Source: Caulobacteraceae bacterium (GTDB taxonomy: Bacteria > Pseudomonadota > Alphaproteobacteria > Caulobacterales > Caulobacteraceae). From it: DNA of 59,828 nt. The position numbers were made by a program, and so were the translations under genes. The stretch covers positions 1,945-61,772 of the forward strand of contig PLRV01000074.1 of the NCBI GenBank assembly GCA_003164925.1, written 5' to 3'. Below are positions 8,648-16,428 of this stretch, piece after piece; position 1 is the first letter of the stretch; the number at the start of each line of letters is the position of its first letter. The notes under the pieces were generated by a model, which was given only the letters and a program-made list of their open reading frames with translations, did no database searches and had not been told where the DNA came from.

Positions 8648-9032
8648 ATCCGCTCGCCCCGGCGAAGGCCGGGGTCCAGGTCATAGAGCACTGCGGTGTC
8701 ATTTTACGTCTACATCATGGCCAGCGGCCGCAATGGGACGCTCTATGTCGGCCACACCGACGATCTTCCTGGCCGGGTCTGGCAGCATAAGAGCAAGGCT
8801 CGTCCCGGATTCACCACCAAGTACGGCTGCGATCTCCTGGTCTGGTGCGAGGTTCACGACGAACGCGAGACAGCCTTCCGGCGCGAGCGGCAGATCAAGG
8901 AATGGCGCAGGGTTTGGAAGTTGAGGCTGATCGAGGAGATGAATCCGGATTGGGCTGACCTCAACGAGACGCTCAATTGTTGAGGCCGGGGCCTTATGAT
9001 CTGGACCCCGGCCTTCGCCGGGGCGAGCGGAT
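8648..9032 (+). mobile_element. GIY-YIG gene framed by 38-bp inverted repeats
   Basis: Left arm 8648-8685 and right arm 8995-9032 are inverted copies, 37 of 38 positions identical. Each arm contains its own hairpin (CCCCGGC-gaag-GCCGGGG and its complement). The GIY-YIG gene fills the interior with only about 10 bases between each arm and the coding sequence. This is the layout of a minimal mobile or REP-type unit with its own nuclease. No target-site duplication was recognised. A related solo hairpin lies at 13583-13614. Confidence 0.6.
8696..8983 (+). CDS. Small GIY-YIG nuclease (URI/YhbQ-like)
   Basis: 95 residues, one GIY-YIG domain and nothing else. The motif elements are in place: Tyr4-Val-Tyr6 for GIY, Tyr17-Val-Gly19 for YIG, catalytic Arg27, His31, and Glu64 as metal ligand. 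Such single-domain proteins are predicted DNA endonucleases of unclear role. The start is GTG 8696, just inside the left inverted repeat; there is no strong ribosome site. All catalytic residues are intact, so the protein may be active. The flanking repeats suggest it belongs to a repeat-propagating unit rather than to the neighbouring housekeeping genes. Confidence 0.88.
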   Translation: MSFYVYIMASGRNGTLYVGHTDDLPGRVWQHKSKARPGFTTKYGCDLLVWCEVHDERETAFRRERQIKEWRRVWKLRLIEEMNPDWADLNETLNC

Positions 9033-9074
9033 GGGGGGAGTGATCTACCCGCCCCTCCCACCCGTTTAAGGCCC

Positions 9075-9512
9075 ATGAGCGCCGCTGCAATGCCCACCCA
9101 TCCGCCCCTCCCCTCCAAGCTGCCTCTGCAGATCGTGATCGCCCTGGCCGGCCTCGTACCCGTGGGCGCGGGGCTGGCGGGGGTGCTGGCCGGGCCGGGC
9201 TTCGCGGGCCATGGCGCGGCCGACGCCTCCATCGACAGCCACTTCAGCTATCTGTCCGGCCTGTTGCTGGCCATCGGCCTGGCTTTCTGGCAGGCGATCC
9301 CGACCATCGAGCGGCAAGGCGCCCGGGTGCGGCTGCTGACCGTCCTGGTGTTCGTGGGCGGGCTGGGTCGGCTGGTCAGCCTGGCGCGCGTGGGGGCGCC
9401 CGACCTGCCCATGCAACTGGCCTTCGTCATGGAGCTGCTGGTCACGCCCGCCATCTGCCTGTGGCAATGGCGTCTTGAGCGACGGATGGACGCGGAGCTC
9501 GCCGCAGTCTAA
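9075..9512 (+). CDS. DUF4345-type integral membrane protein
   Basis: 145 residues with about four hydrophobic segments (roughly 18-43, 57-78, 85-103 and 112-131). The central motif SHFSYLSGLLLAIGLAFW and the later FVGGLGRLVSL stretch match DUF4345 membrane proteins, a family without known function. It ends 11 bases before murI on the same strand and is probably co-transcribed. Confidence 0.7.
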   Translation: MSAAAMPTHPPLPSKLPLQIVIALAGLVPVGAGLAGVLAGPGFAGHGAADASIDSHFSYLSGLLLAIGLAFWQAIPTIERQGARVRLLTVLVFVGGLGRLVSLARVGAPDLPMQLAFVMELLVTPAICLWQWRLERRMDAELAAV

Positions 9513-9523
9513 AGCCCGGCGCC

Positions 9524-10375
9524 ATGGCGATCGGCGTGTTCGATTCTGGGGTCGGCGGACTGTCGATCCACCGGGCTCTGGTGGAGCGGTTTCCCACGGC
9601 TGACTTGGTCTATCTGGCTGACCAGGCCCACACGCCTTACGGCCGCCTGCCGGGCGAACGGATCGTCGACCTGACCCGGCAAGGATGCCAGCGCCTGTTC
9701 GACGCGGGCGCGGATCTGGTGGTCCTGGGCTGCAACACCGCCTCGGCCATCGCCCTGCGCCGCCTGCAGCAGACCTGGCTGCCCCAGCTTCGCCGTCAGC
9801 GCGATCGGCCGACCAATATCCTGGGCATCATCGTGCCGACCATCGAGGCCGCCACCGGCCTGCCCTGGACCCAGGAGCCGGAGCGCCCGCCGGAAAAGGC
9901 TGAGGCGCTGGAGACCCTAGGGGTGTTCTGCACGCCGCAAACGGCGGCCAGCCGCGTCTATGAGATCGAGATTGACAAGCGGCGGGGCGACCTGGCCGTG
10001 TTCGTCGAGCCCTGCCCGGAATTGGCGCAGCTGATCGAGGGCGGAGCCTCGGCCGACATCTTGTGTGCGGCGATCCTCAGCCACGCGGACAATCTGACCC
10101 GCCGCGTGGGCCGGCCGCCCGACCGCTTCATCCTTGGCTGCACCCACTACGAACTGGCCGGCGACCTGTTTCGCGCCGTCTTGCCCGATGGCGCCGCCCT
10201 GATCCACCAGCCGGGCGCCACGGCCGACGCCCTGGAGCGCTATCTGGCGAGCCACCCGGAGTATGACATCGGATCGCGCGGCCTGCGCCGTTTTCTCACC
10301 ACGGGCCAGCCCGGTCCCCAGAAAGGCCTGGTGGAGGCGTTCTGGGGCGGGCCAATGGTGTTCGAGGCGGTTTGA
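9524..10375 (+). CDS. murI: Glutamate racemase
   Basis: 283 residues. It makes D-glutamate for peptidoglycan. Both catalytic cysteines are present, in VVLGCNTAS and FILGCTHYEL, along with the N-terminal FDSGVGGLS motif and the PYGRL segment. A loop with PPEKAEALET lies around residues 122-132; otherwise the protein is typical in size. It follows the DUF4345 gene closely, and a large palindromic repeat separates it from the convergent ahpD. Confidence 0.95.
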   Translation: MAIGVFDSGVGGLSIHRALVERFPTADLVYLADQAHTPYGRLPGERIVDLTRQGCQRLFDAGADLVVLGCNTASAIALRRLQQTWLPQLRRQRDRPTNILGIIVPTIEAATGLPWTQEPERPPEKAEALETLGVFCTPQTAASRVYEIEIDKRRGDLAVFVEPCPELAQLIEGGASADILCAAILSHADNLTRRVGRPPDRFILGCTHYELAGDLFRAVLPDGAALIHQPGATADALERYLASHPEYDIGSRGLRRFLTTGQPGPQKGLVEAFWGGPMVFEAV

Positions 10376-10406
10376 ACCCTTCGCGCAGCGAAAAAGGGAA
10401 GAATTG

Positions 10407-10475
10407 AACCACGAAGATCACGAAGACCACCAAGAGCGCGGCGCTTCCTTCGTGTTCTTCGTGATCTTTGTGGTT
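10407..10475. repeat. 69-bp palindromic dispersed repeat (aaccacgaag type), copy 1
   Basis: The arms AACCACGAAGATCACGAAG and CTTCGTGATCTTTGTGGTT form a long imperfect hairpin between the convergent murI and ahpD genes. A second copy of the same 69-bp length with five differences is at 24159-24227. This element type recurs in many bacterial genomes (its translation reads HEDHEDH). It may act as a bidirectional transcription stop. Confidence 0.85.
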
Positions 10476-10488
10476 AAACTAAAAAGCG

Positions 10489-11022
10489 CTACGCGCCGGC
10501 CGCCTCGGCCGCCAGTACGCGCGAGACGGCGTTGACCACCGCGCCGATGCGCAGGGCGCATTGGATCTGGGCGGCGGGCACGCCGCGCTTTTTCAGCTCC
10601 TCCTCATGGGAATCCAGGCAGGCGCCACAGCCGTTGATGGCCGACACCGCCACGCACCACAGCTCGAAGTCGGTCTTGTCCGCGCCGGGATTGGCGATGA
10701 CGTTCATGCGCAGGCGCGCGGGCAAGGTGCGGTACTCCGGATTGTGCAGCAGGTGCAGCGCCCGGTAGTAGACGTTGTTCATGCCCATGATCGCCGCCGC
10801 CGCCTTGGCGGCGGTCGCCGCCTCGGGCGAAAGCCCGGCGGCCGTGGCCGCCGCCGCGATGGCCCGCACGGTCTGCGGCTCGCCCACGGCCCAGGCGCTG
10901 GCCAGGAAGGCGCCCCATTTCTGCTGGTCGTTCAGCAGGGTCTCGCTGGCCAGGGACGACAGGTTCAGGCTCAGGTCCTTGGCGTAGCCGGGCAGGACAT
11001 CTCTCAAGGCGTCGATGGACAT
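10489..11022 (-). CDS. ahpD: Alkyl hydroperoxide reductase-associated protein AhpD
   Basis: 177 residues, AhpD/carboxymuconolactone decarboxylase fold. The redox motif Cys132-Gly-Ala-Cys135 with His139 is intact, as required for thiol relay to AhpC. The start ATG 11022 has a GAAGGAGG site. It lies 98 bp downstream of ahpC on the same strand, consistent with a peroxide-defence operon in which AhpD reduces the peroxiredoxin. Confidence 0.93.
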   Translation of the reverse strand: MSIDALRDVLPGYAKDLSLNLSSLASETLLNDQQKWGAFLASAWAVGEPQTVRAIAAAATAAGLSPEAATAAKAAAAIMGMNNVYYRALHLLHNPEYRTLPARLRMNVIANPGADKTDFELWCVAVSAINGCGACLDSHEEELKKRGVPAAQIQCALRIGAVVNAVSRVLAAEAAGA

Positions 11023-11120
11023 GGGACGCGCCTCCTTCGGGGCGAACATCTTATGCAAATGGGGTCCCCGGAACGGCCGGGGGGGAGGGTCGCCGTTCCG
11101 GGGCTGCGGCCTAGGCCAGG

Positions 11121-11675
11121 CTAGGCCGCGAGGGTTTCACCGCCGACCTGGCGGTTGCAGGGGCACAGTTCGTCGGTCTGCAGGGCGTCCAGCACGCGCA
11201 GGGTGTCCTGCGGATTGCGGCCGACGTTGAGGTTGGTGACATAGACGTGCTGGATCACATTGGTCGGGTCCACCACGAAGGTCGCGCGGTAGGCCACGCC
11301 TTCCTCCTCATTGAGCACGCCCAGGTCGCGGGAGAAGCGGCCTCCGCTGTCGGCGAACTGCCAGATCGGCAGGCTGTTCAGGTCCGGATGCTCGCGCCGC
11401 CAGCCGAGCTTGGAGTGCTCGTTGTCGGTCGATCCGCCCAGCACCACGGCGTCGCGGTCCTCGAATTCACGCGCGAGCGAGGCGAAGGCCACAATCTCCG
11501 TCGGGCAGACGAAGGTGAAATCCTTGGGATAGAAAAAGATCACCTTCCACTTGCCCGCGAAGCTGTCCTGGGTGACAGGCTCGAAGGCGCTGACCCCGTT
11601 CTCCTCGTGGCGATTGAACTTGGGCTTCACGCCGACGATCTTGAAGTCGGGCAGCTTGTCGCCAACGGTCAACAT
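11121..11675 (-). CDS. ahpC: Peroxiredoxin AhpC
   Basis: 184 residues from ATG 11675 (AGGAG site seven bases upstream; an in-frame ATG 18 bases earlier is less well placed). Peroxidatic Cys57 lies in FVCPTE, and the C-terminal ELCPC (Cys171/Cys173) supplies the resolving thiol. It reduces hydrogen peroxide and organic peroxides in the cytoplasm. ahpD follows, and an OxyR-like site lies about 80 bp upstream, so peroxide induction is likely. Confidence 0.95.
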   Translation of the reverse strand: MLTVGDKLPDFKIVGVKPKFNRHEENGVSAFEPVTQDSFAGKWKVIFFYPKDFTFVCPTEIVAFASLAREFEDRDAVVLGGSTDNEHSKLGWRREHPDLNSLPIWQFADSGGRFSRDLGVLNEEEGVAYRATFVVDPTNVIQHVYVTNLNVGRNPQDTLRVLDALQTDELCPCNRQVGGETLAA

Positions 11676-11751
11676 ACGGAAACTCCTATTCATGGGGCGG
11701 CCAGGGAGGGCCGCTTCCAGGACAGTTAGGGTGTGGGGGCCTAAAAATCCA

Positions 11752-11789
11752 ATCGATAGTTTTTCTTTGTTCTATAGATCGTTTCTATT
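11752..11789. promoter_or_regulatory. Candidate OxyR binding region upstream of ahpC
   Basis: An AT-rich island contains an exact ATAG-N7-CTAT half-site pair (11774-11777 and 11785-11788) and a further GATAG at 11755-11759, partly matching the four-box OxyR pattern. It lies between ahpC and the divergent DUF2244 gene. The link to OxyR is inferred from motif and gene context; no oxyR gene is in the window. Confidence 0.45.
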
Positions 11790-11859
11790 CACGACCTCGG
11801 GCGGGGTCCCGCACGACAATCCGATCCCGCACGCAGCCGCGATGGGTTAAGTTGGCCCG

Positions 11860-12345
11860 ATGGACGCCCCGCTGCACATGGACGCCGTGCTCACGCCCAA
11901 CCGGTCCCTGCCCAAGGCCGGGCTTTATGTGCTGTTGGGCGGTCTGGCCTTCATGAACCTGGCCACCGCGCTGTTGATGGTCTTGGCGTTCAAGGCCGCG
12001 CCAATCCCCATCTTTCTCGGCCTGGACTTCGTGGCCGTGACCCTGGCTTTCCGCGCCAACTATCGTCAGGGCCGCCAGGCCGAGCGGGTGCGGGTATCGG
12101 CTGACGAAGTGCAGGTGATTCACGAGTTCGGCGCGGCGCGGCGCACGGTGTGGCGCTCGCCCACCGCCTTCACCCGCGTTGAGCTGGACGGTGACAACGA
12201 GGAGGCGCGGGTGCGCCTGGCCCTGTCGGGCCGCAGCCTGATCCTGGCGCGCCAACTCGGTCCGCAAGAGCGCGCCGACTTCGGGCGCAAGCTGCAGGAT
12301 GCGATCCGCCAGGCCCGCGCCGAACGCTACGCCGGCGAGGCCTGA
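11860..12345 (+). CDS. DUF2244 membrane protein
   Basis: 161 residues. It begins with an LTPNRSLPKAG motif, then two adjacent hydrophobic segments (about 21-43 and 46-64, including FLGLDFVAVTLAF), then a soluble C-terminal half with VIHEF and the RSPTAF..VEL core typical of DUF2244. The family often neighbours respiratory or redox genes, and its role is unknown. An alternative start is the ATG at 11878. The stop overlaps the moeB start (TGATG). Confidence 0.8.
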   Translation: MDAPLHMDAVLTPNRSLPKAGLYVLLGGLAFMNLATALLMVLAFKAAPIPIFLGLDFVAVTLAFRANYRQGRQAERVRVSADEVQVIHEFGAARRTVWRSPTAFTRVELDGDNEEARVRLALSGRSLILARQLGPQERADFGRKLQDAIRQARAERYAGEA

Positions 12346-13115
12346 TGGTGTTCAGCGAATCCGAAGTCGAACGCTATGCCCGCCATCTGGTGCTGCGCGA
12401 GATTGGCGGGCCGGGCCAGCAGAAGCTGAAAGCGGCCAAGGTGCTGATCGTGGGCGCGGGCGGACTGGGCGCGCCGGCGGCCCTGTACCTAGCCGCCGCC
12501 GGGGTGGGCCGGATCGGCATCGTCGATCCCGACACGGTGGCCCTGTCCAATCTACAGCGGCAGGTGCTCTACGCCACAGCCGACATCGGACGGCCCAAGA
12601 CGCAAGCGGCGGCCGAACATCTGGCCGCGCTCAACGCGGACATCCGCATCGTCCCCCTGGCGGCGGCCCTAAGCGAGGCCAATGCGGGCGAGCTCGTGGC
12701 GCCCTATGATCTCATCTTGGACGGCACCGACGATTTTTCCACCCGCTTCGCCGTCAACGCCGCCTGCCTGTCCGAAGGCAAGCCGCTGATCTCCGGCGCC
12801 ATCGGCCGCTGGAGCGGCCAGGTGAGCCTGTTCGCGGCCGGGCTCACGCGGGGGAAGCCGTTGGCGCAGCGCCTGCCTTGCTACCGCTGCCTTGTACCCA
12901 ACATCCCGCCGGACGCGGAAACCTGCGCCATGGTCGGCGTGGTCGGCGCCCTGGCCGGGGTGATCGGCTCGATGATGGCGCTCGAGGCGGTCAAGTGGAT
13001 CACCGGGGCGGGCCAGCCGCTGGAGGGCCGCCTATGGCTCTACGACGCCCTGGACGGGGAAAGCCGGACGGTGCGGTTGAGCGCCGATCCGGAGTGTCTG
13101 GCGTGCGCATCTTGA
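12345..13115 (+). CDS. moeB: Molybdopterin-synthase adenylyltransferase (MoeB/ThiF family)
   Basis: 256 residues. Members adenylate the C-terminal glycine of a ubiquitin-like sulfur carrier (MoaD or ThiS). It shows RYARHLVLREIGGPGQQKL, the nucleotide loop GAGGLGAPAALYL (about 37-49), LSNLQRQVLY, DGTDDFSTRF, and two zinc-binding cysteine pairs (CYRC and the C-terminal CLAC). It lacks a rhodanese domain. Function in molybdenum cofactor or thiamine synthesis is inferred from family only. The next, damaged gene overlaps its end. Confidence 0.85.
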   Translation: MVFSESEVERYARHLVLREIGGPGQQKLKAAKVLIVGAGGLGAPAALYLAAAGVGRIGIVDPDTVALSNLQRQVLYATADIGRPKTQAAAEHLAALNADIRIVPLAAALSEANAGELVAPYDLILDGTDDFSTRFAVNAACLSEGKPLISGAIGRWSGQVSLFAAGLTRGKPLAQRLPCYRCLVPNIPPDAETCAMVGVVGALAGVIGSMMALEAVKWITGAGQPLEGRLWLYDALDGESRTVRLSADPECLACAS

Positions 13116-13533
13116 CCGCCCAACACACGAGTTTGCGCGTAGAGGCCGTTGGAGAAAGCTCAGGCCATTGCGATTGCTGTGGCAACCTGAGTCGTTGTGT
13201 TTGGGGAATGGTTCACAGCGCGGACCGGTCGATCGCGGCGTACTGGATGCACTGGACGGTAGGGCATCTGGAAGACGCCGGCGCCAACCTGGACCTGATC
13301 TTGGGTAGTTGGGAAGACATCGCTTCAGCGGACGATCGCCTAGCCATTTCTCTTCTTCATCGGCAACAACCTGACGGTCGCCCCGCCTTGATGGTTATCG
13401 ACGCATCCGACAGACCCTTCTCTGGCAAAGCCCTTTCGGGGACTGCTATGGCCCGGGATGACGTAATAGGCACGCCGCACAGGTGTTCTCGGTGACGGAT
13501 GCGATCTACGAGCAGGACGACCGGTTCTTCTGA
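13103..13533 (+). pseudogene. Uncharacterised cysteine-motif protein with a 3' frameshift
   Basis: From GTG 13103, which overlaps the moeB end by 13 bases, a well-formed protein runs through a GHCDCCGNLSRCVWGMVH motif, an AYWMHWTVGH segment, DLILGSWEDIASADDRLAISL and RDDVIGTP, then stops at 13495 in unrelated residues. Shifting frame at about 13478-13482 restores a sensible C-terminus (QVFSVTDAIYEQDDRFF) ending at TGA 13531-13533. One base appears lost there, either by real mutation or by sequencing error. The CDCC motif may bind metal. Family function unknown. Confidence 0.6.
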
Positions 13534-13582
13534 CCTCGAATGAACCTTCGCACCGAGCCGCCGTCCAACCTCAGGGCCCACG

Positions 13583-13614
13583 ATCTGGGCCCCGGCCTCT
13601 CGCCGGGGTGGGCG
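13583..13614. repeat. Solo hairpin related to the GIY-YIG unit arms
   Basis: ATCTGGGCCCCGGCCTCTCG begins a copy that aligns with the right arm at 8999-9029 with a few substitutions and keeps the CCCCGGC-loop-GCCGGGG stem. It has no associated nuclease gene. It lies in the 313-bp stretch 13534-13846, which otherwise holds only the inverted repeat below and no convincing gene. Confidence 0.6.
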
Positions 13615-13667
13615 GTTGAGGGGGCAATGCTCATTCCCCGCCGTTATTCGCATGATGGAATGATTTT

Positions 13668-13755
13668 TCGAGGCTCCGGTCCAGTCAAGGACGAGGCTAC
13701 GCCTCGCCGCGCAGCGGTGGCCTTCGGCCATCCTTGACAGGGCCGGAGCCTTCGA
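13668..13755. repeat. Long imperfect inverted repeat before grpE
   Basis: Left arm 13668-13691 (tcgaggctccggtccagtca...) pairs with right arm 13731-13755 (tccttgacagggccggagcc...), with one bulged base and a few mismatches. The about 39-bp interior contains the smaller palindrome GAGGCTACGCCTC. It would form a long cruciform or RNA stem at the 3' side of grpE. It looks like a dispersed repeat rather than a simple terminator, since no T-run follows. Confidence 0.7.
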
Positions 13756-13846
13756 AAGCAGACTCGCCATGCAATCGACGGAGCGGTGCGGCGGTTTTAG
13801 AATTGAACGTTCCTTCCCCCTTGATGGGGGAAGGGAGCGTGACGCA

Positions 13847-14434
13847 TCAGGCCTTCGTATCCACCGCCCCGCCGCCGGATTCCTCAGCCGCCGCATAGCC
13901 GCCCGCCGGTTTGGCGCCGGCGGTCTTGGCGGCCACCACCACCATGGCCGGACGCACCACGCGGCCGTAGAGCTCATAGCCGGCCTGCACCGCCTGGACC
14001 ACCGCGCCCGGCTCCACGTCCGGCGCCTCCTGCTCCATCATAGCCTGGTGCACATGGGGATCGAACTTCGAGCCCTTGGCCGGATCGATCTTCTTCAGGC
14101 CGTTGCGCTCGAACGCGCCGGTCAGCTCCTTGTCGGTCAGCTCGATGCCGAGCACGAAGTTCTTCACCGCCGGGTCCACATCCTGCAGCGGGGCGTGTTG
14201 CAGGGCGCGGGCCAGGTTGTCGGCCACGCCGAGCAGATCGCGGGCGAATTTCTGGATGGCGAAGGCGCGCGCGTCGTTGGCCTCGCGCTCGGCGCGGCGC
14301 TTGGTGTTCTCGGCGTCGGCGGCATAGCGCAGCGCCTGGTCGCGCAGAGCGGCGTTCTCGGCCTTCAGCGCTTCCAGCGCCTCGTCGGCGTCTTCAGGGG
14401 CCTCGGTTTCGTCCGGCGCGAATTCGTCGGTCAT
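13847..14434 (-). CDS. grpE: GrpE nucleotide exchange factor
   Basis: 195 residues. It releases ADP from DnaK. The N-terminus is acidic, followed by the long coiled coil (roughly 20-70, with RYAADAENTKRRAERE) and the conserved beta region FDPHVHQAMM and YELYGRVVRPAMVVVA. The start ATG 14434 lies 16 bases after the hrcA stop, so the two form one heat-shock operon. Confidence 0.96.
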   Translation of the reverse strand: MTDEFAPDETEAPEDADEALEALKAENAALRDQALRYAADAENTKRRAEREANDARAFAIQKFARDLLGVADNLARALQHAPLQDVDPAVKNFVLGIELTDKELTGAFERNGLKKIDPAKGSKFDPHVHQAMMEQEAPDVEPGAVVQAVQAGYELYGRVVRPAMVVVAAKTAGAKPAGGYAAAEESGGGAVDTKA

Positions 14435-14450
14435 GGTCTTGCAGTCCTTC

Positions 14451-15530
14451 TCAGGTCTCGAGCAGTCGTCCCAGCACCCGGGCGGTGTAATCCACCAACG
14501 GAATAATGCGGGCATAGTTCAAGCGGGCGGGCCCGATCACGCCGATCGCTCCGACCACCCTCTGTCGGCCGTTCATATAGGGCGCCGCGATCAGAGCGGA
14601 ACCCGAAAGGGAGAAAAGCCTTGTCTCGGCGCCGATAAAGATGCGCACGCCCTCGGCCTCGCGCACATTGTCGAGCAATCCGATCAACTGTTCTTTCTGC
14701 TCGAGATCGTCGAACAGCATGCGCACGCGCTCCAGGTCCTCCAGCGCGCCGCGGTCCTGCAGCAGATTGGCGCGGCCGCGCACGATCAGGGCCCGGTCCG
14801 TATCCTCGCCCCCGCTCCAGGCCGCCAGTCCGTCCTCGACAAGCCGCGCGGCGGTCTCGTTCAGGGCCTGCTTGGCCATATCCAATTCAGTGCGGATTTC
14901 GGCCTTCGCTTCCAAAAGCGTATGGCCGGCGATGCGCGAATTGAGGAAATTGGAGGCTTCCTGCAGGGCGGAGGGTGTTATGCCCGCCGCCAGGTTCATC
15001 AGGCGGTTCTCGACCTGGCCATCGTCGAACACCATCACCGCCAGGGCCTGGTCGGGACCGAGCGCCACAAACTCCACGTGCTTGACCCCCGCGTCGCGCA
15101 CCGGAGCCACGACCACCCCGGCGCCGCCGGCCAGGCCCGACAGCAGCGAGGAGGCCTCGTCCAGAGCCTCCTGCATATTTCGCCCGCGCCCGGCCAGGCG
15201 CGTCTCGATCAGCGTGCGCTCGTCATCGCCGATATCGCCCACCTCCAGGAGGCCGTCGACGAACAGGCGCAGGCCCATGTGCGTGGGCATGCGCCCGGCG
15301 CTGGAATGGGACGCGCCCAGAAGACCGAGCTGGGCCAGGTCCTGCATGGTGTTGCGGATGGAGGCCGGCGACAGGGCCACGCCTCCGCGCGAGATGGTGC
15401 GCGAACCCACCGGATCGCCGGTCTCCAGATAGCTTTCCACGATACGGCGGAAGATGTCCCGCGCCCGTTCGTCGAGCTGGCCCAGGGTGGGGCCTATGGC
15501 TGACGCGCCTGGAGAGATGAAGCTTGGCAT
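14451..15530 (-). CDS. hrcA: Heat-inducible transcription repressor HrcA
   Basis: 359 residues from ATG 15530. HrcA represses groESL-type operons through CIRCE elements. It begins with the winged-helix segment ([26 protein letters not shown] and [18 protein letters not shown]), continues with [17 protein letters not shown], and ends with the conserved [20 protein letters not shown] motif. An upstream in-frame ATG at 15593 would add an unsupported extension. No CIRCE element was seen in the window. It is divergent from rph. Confidence 0.95.
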   Translation of the reverse strand: MPSFISPGASAIGPTLGQLDERARDIFRRIVESYLETGDPVGSRTISRGGVALSPASIRNTMQDLAQLGLLGASHSSAGRMPTHMGLRLFVDGLLEVGDIGDDERTLIETRLAGRGRNMQEALDEASSLLSGLAGGAGVVVAPVRDAGVKHVEFVALGPDQALAVMVFDDGQVENRLMNLAAGITPSALQEASNFLNSRIAGHTLLEAKAEIRTELDMAKQALNETAARLVEDGLAAWSGGEDTDRALIVRGRANLLQDRGALEDLERVRMLFDDLEQKEQLIGLLDNVREAEGVRIFIGAETRLFSLSGSALIAAPYMNGRQRVVGAIGVIGPARLNYARIIPLVDYTARVLGRLLET

Positions 15531-15658
15531 GCTGCCTTGGGGCGCTCCGCGGATACTGGCCCAGAAACTGGGCATGGACGTCGTCGTCGGCATTTAGGAT
15601 AAGCGCCGCCTCCGCGTGCGCAAGCGGCGCGTTCCAATGCAGAGAGACCAAGACCATC

Positions 15659-16372
15659 ATGCGACCATCCCAACGCGACTCCGCCCAGCTTCGCCCCGTC
15701 TCGCTGGAGGTGAAGGTCAACCGCTATGCGGAGGGTTCGTGCCTGGTCTCCTTCGGCCACACCAAGGTGCTGGTGACCGCCAGCCTGGAGGAAAGCGTGC
15801 CCGGTTTCCTGCGCGGCAAGGGCCAGGGCTGGGTCACCGCCGAGTACGGCATGCTGCCGCGCGCGACCCACACGCGGGGCCGGCGCGAGGCGGCCGCCGG
15901 CAAGCAATCGGGCCGCACCCAGGAGATTCAGCGCCTGATCGGGCGATCCATGCGCGCCATTGTCGACCTGAAGGCGCTGGGCGAGCGGCAGATCACCATC
16001 GACTGTGACGTGGTGCAGGCGGACGGTGGCACGCGCACGGCCGCCATCACCGGCGCCTGGGTCGCCCTGCGCCTGGCGACCCGCTACCTCTTGACCGAGG
16101 GCGTGCTCAAGACCGATCCGATCCTGGACCAGGTGGCGGCGGTGTCCTGCGGGGTATGCGATGGCGTGCCGGTGCTGGACCTGGACTACGAAGAGGATTC
16201 AAGCGCCGAGGCCGATTCCAACTTCGTCCTGACCGGCAAGGGCGACATCGTGGAAATCCAGGCCACCGGCGAAAAGCGCGGCTTTACCCGCACCGAGTTC
16301 GAGGCGTTGTTCGATTTGGCGCGCGGGGGGATCGAGGAACTGCTTGAGCTACAGAGGGCGGCGACGGCCTGA
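15659..16372 (+). CDS. rph: Ribonuclease PH
   Basis: 237 residues. It is a phosphorolytic 3'-5' exoribonuclease that trims tRNA precursors. It opens [13 protein letters not shown], carries [13 protein letters not shown] and the phosphate/active-site segment [15 protein letters not shown], and has [19 protein letters not shown]. The ATG 15659 is chosen by homology; the frame is open upstream only through the divergent hrcA start. The rph/hrcA/grpE arrangement is typical of Caulobacterales. Confidence 0.96.
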   Translation: MRPSQRDSAQLRPVSLEVKVNRYAEGSCLVSFGHTKVLVTASLEESVPGFLRGKGQGWVTAEYGMLPRATHTRGRREAAAGKQSGRTQEIQRLIGRSMRAIVDLKALGERQITIDCDVVQADGGTRTAAITGAWVALRLATRYLLTEGVLKTDPILDQVAAVSCGVCDGVPVLDLDYEEDSSAEADSNFVLTGKGDIVEIQATGEKRGFTRTEFEALFDLARGGIEELLELQRAATA

Positions 16373-16428
16373 GGGCTACAGCCAATCGCGGCGTTCAGCT
16401 CGCGATTCGGCGAGCCGAGCGGAATGAT

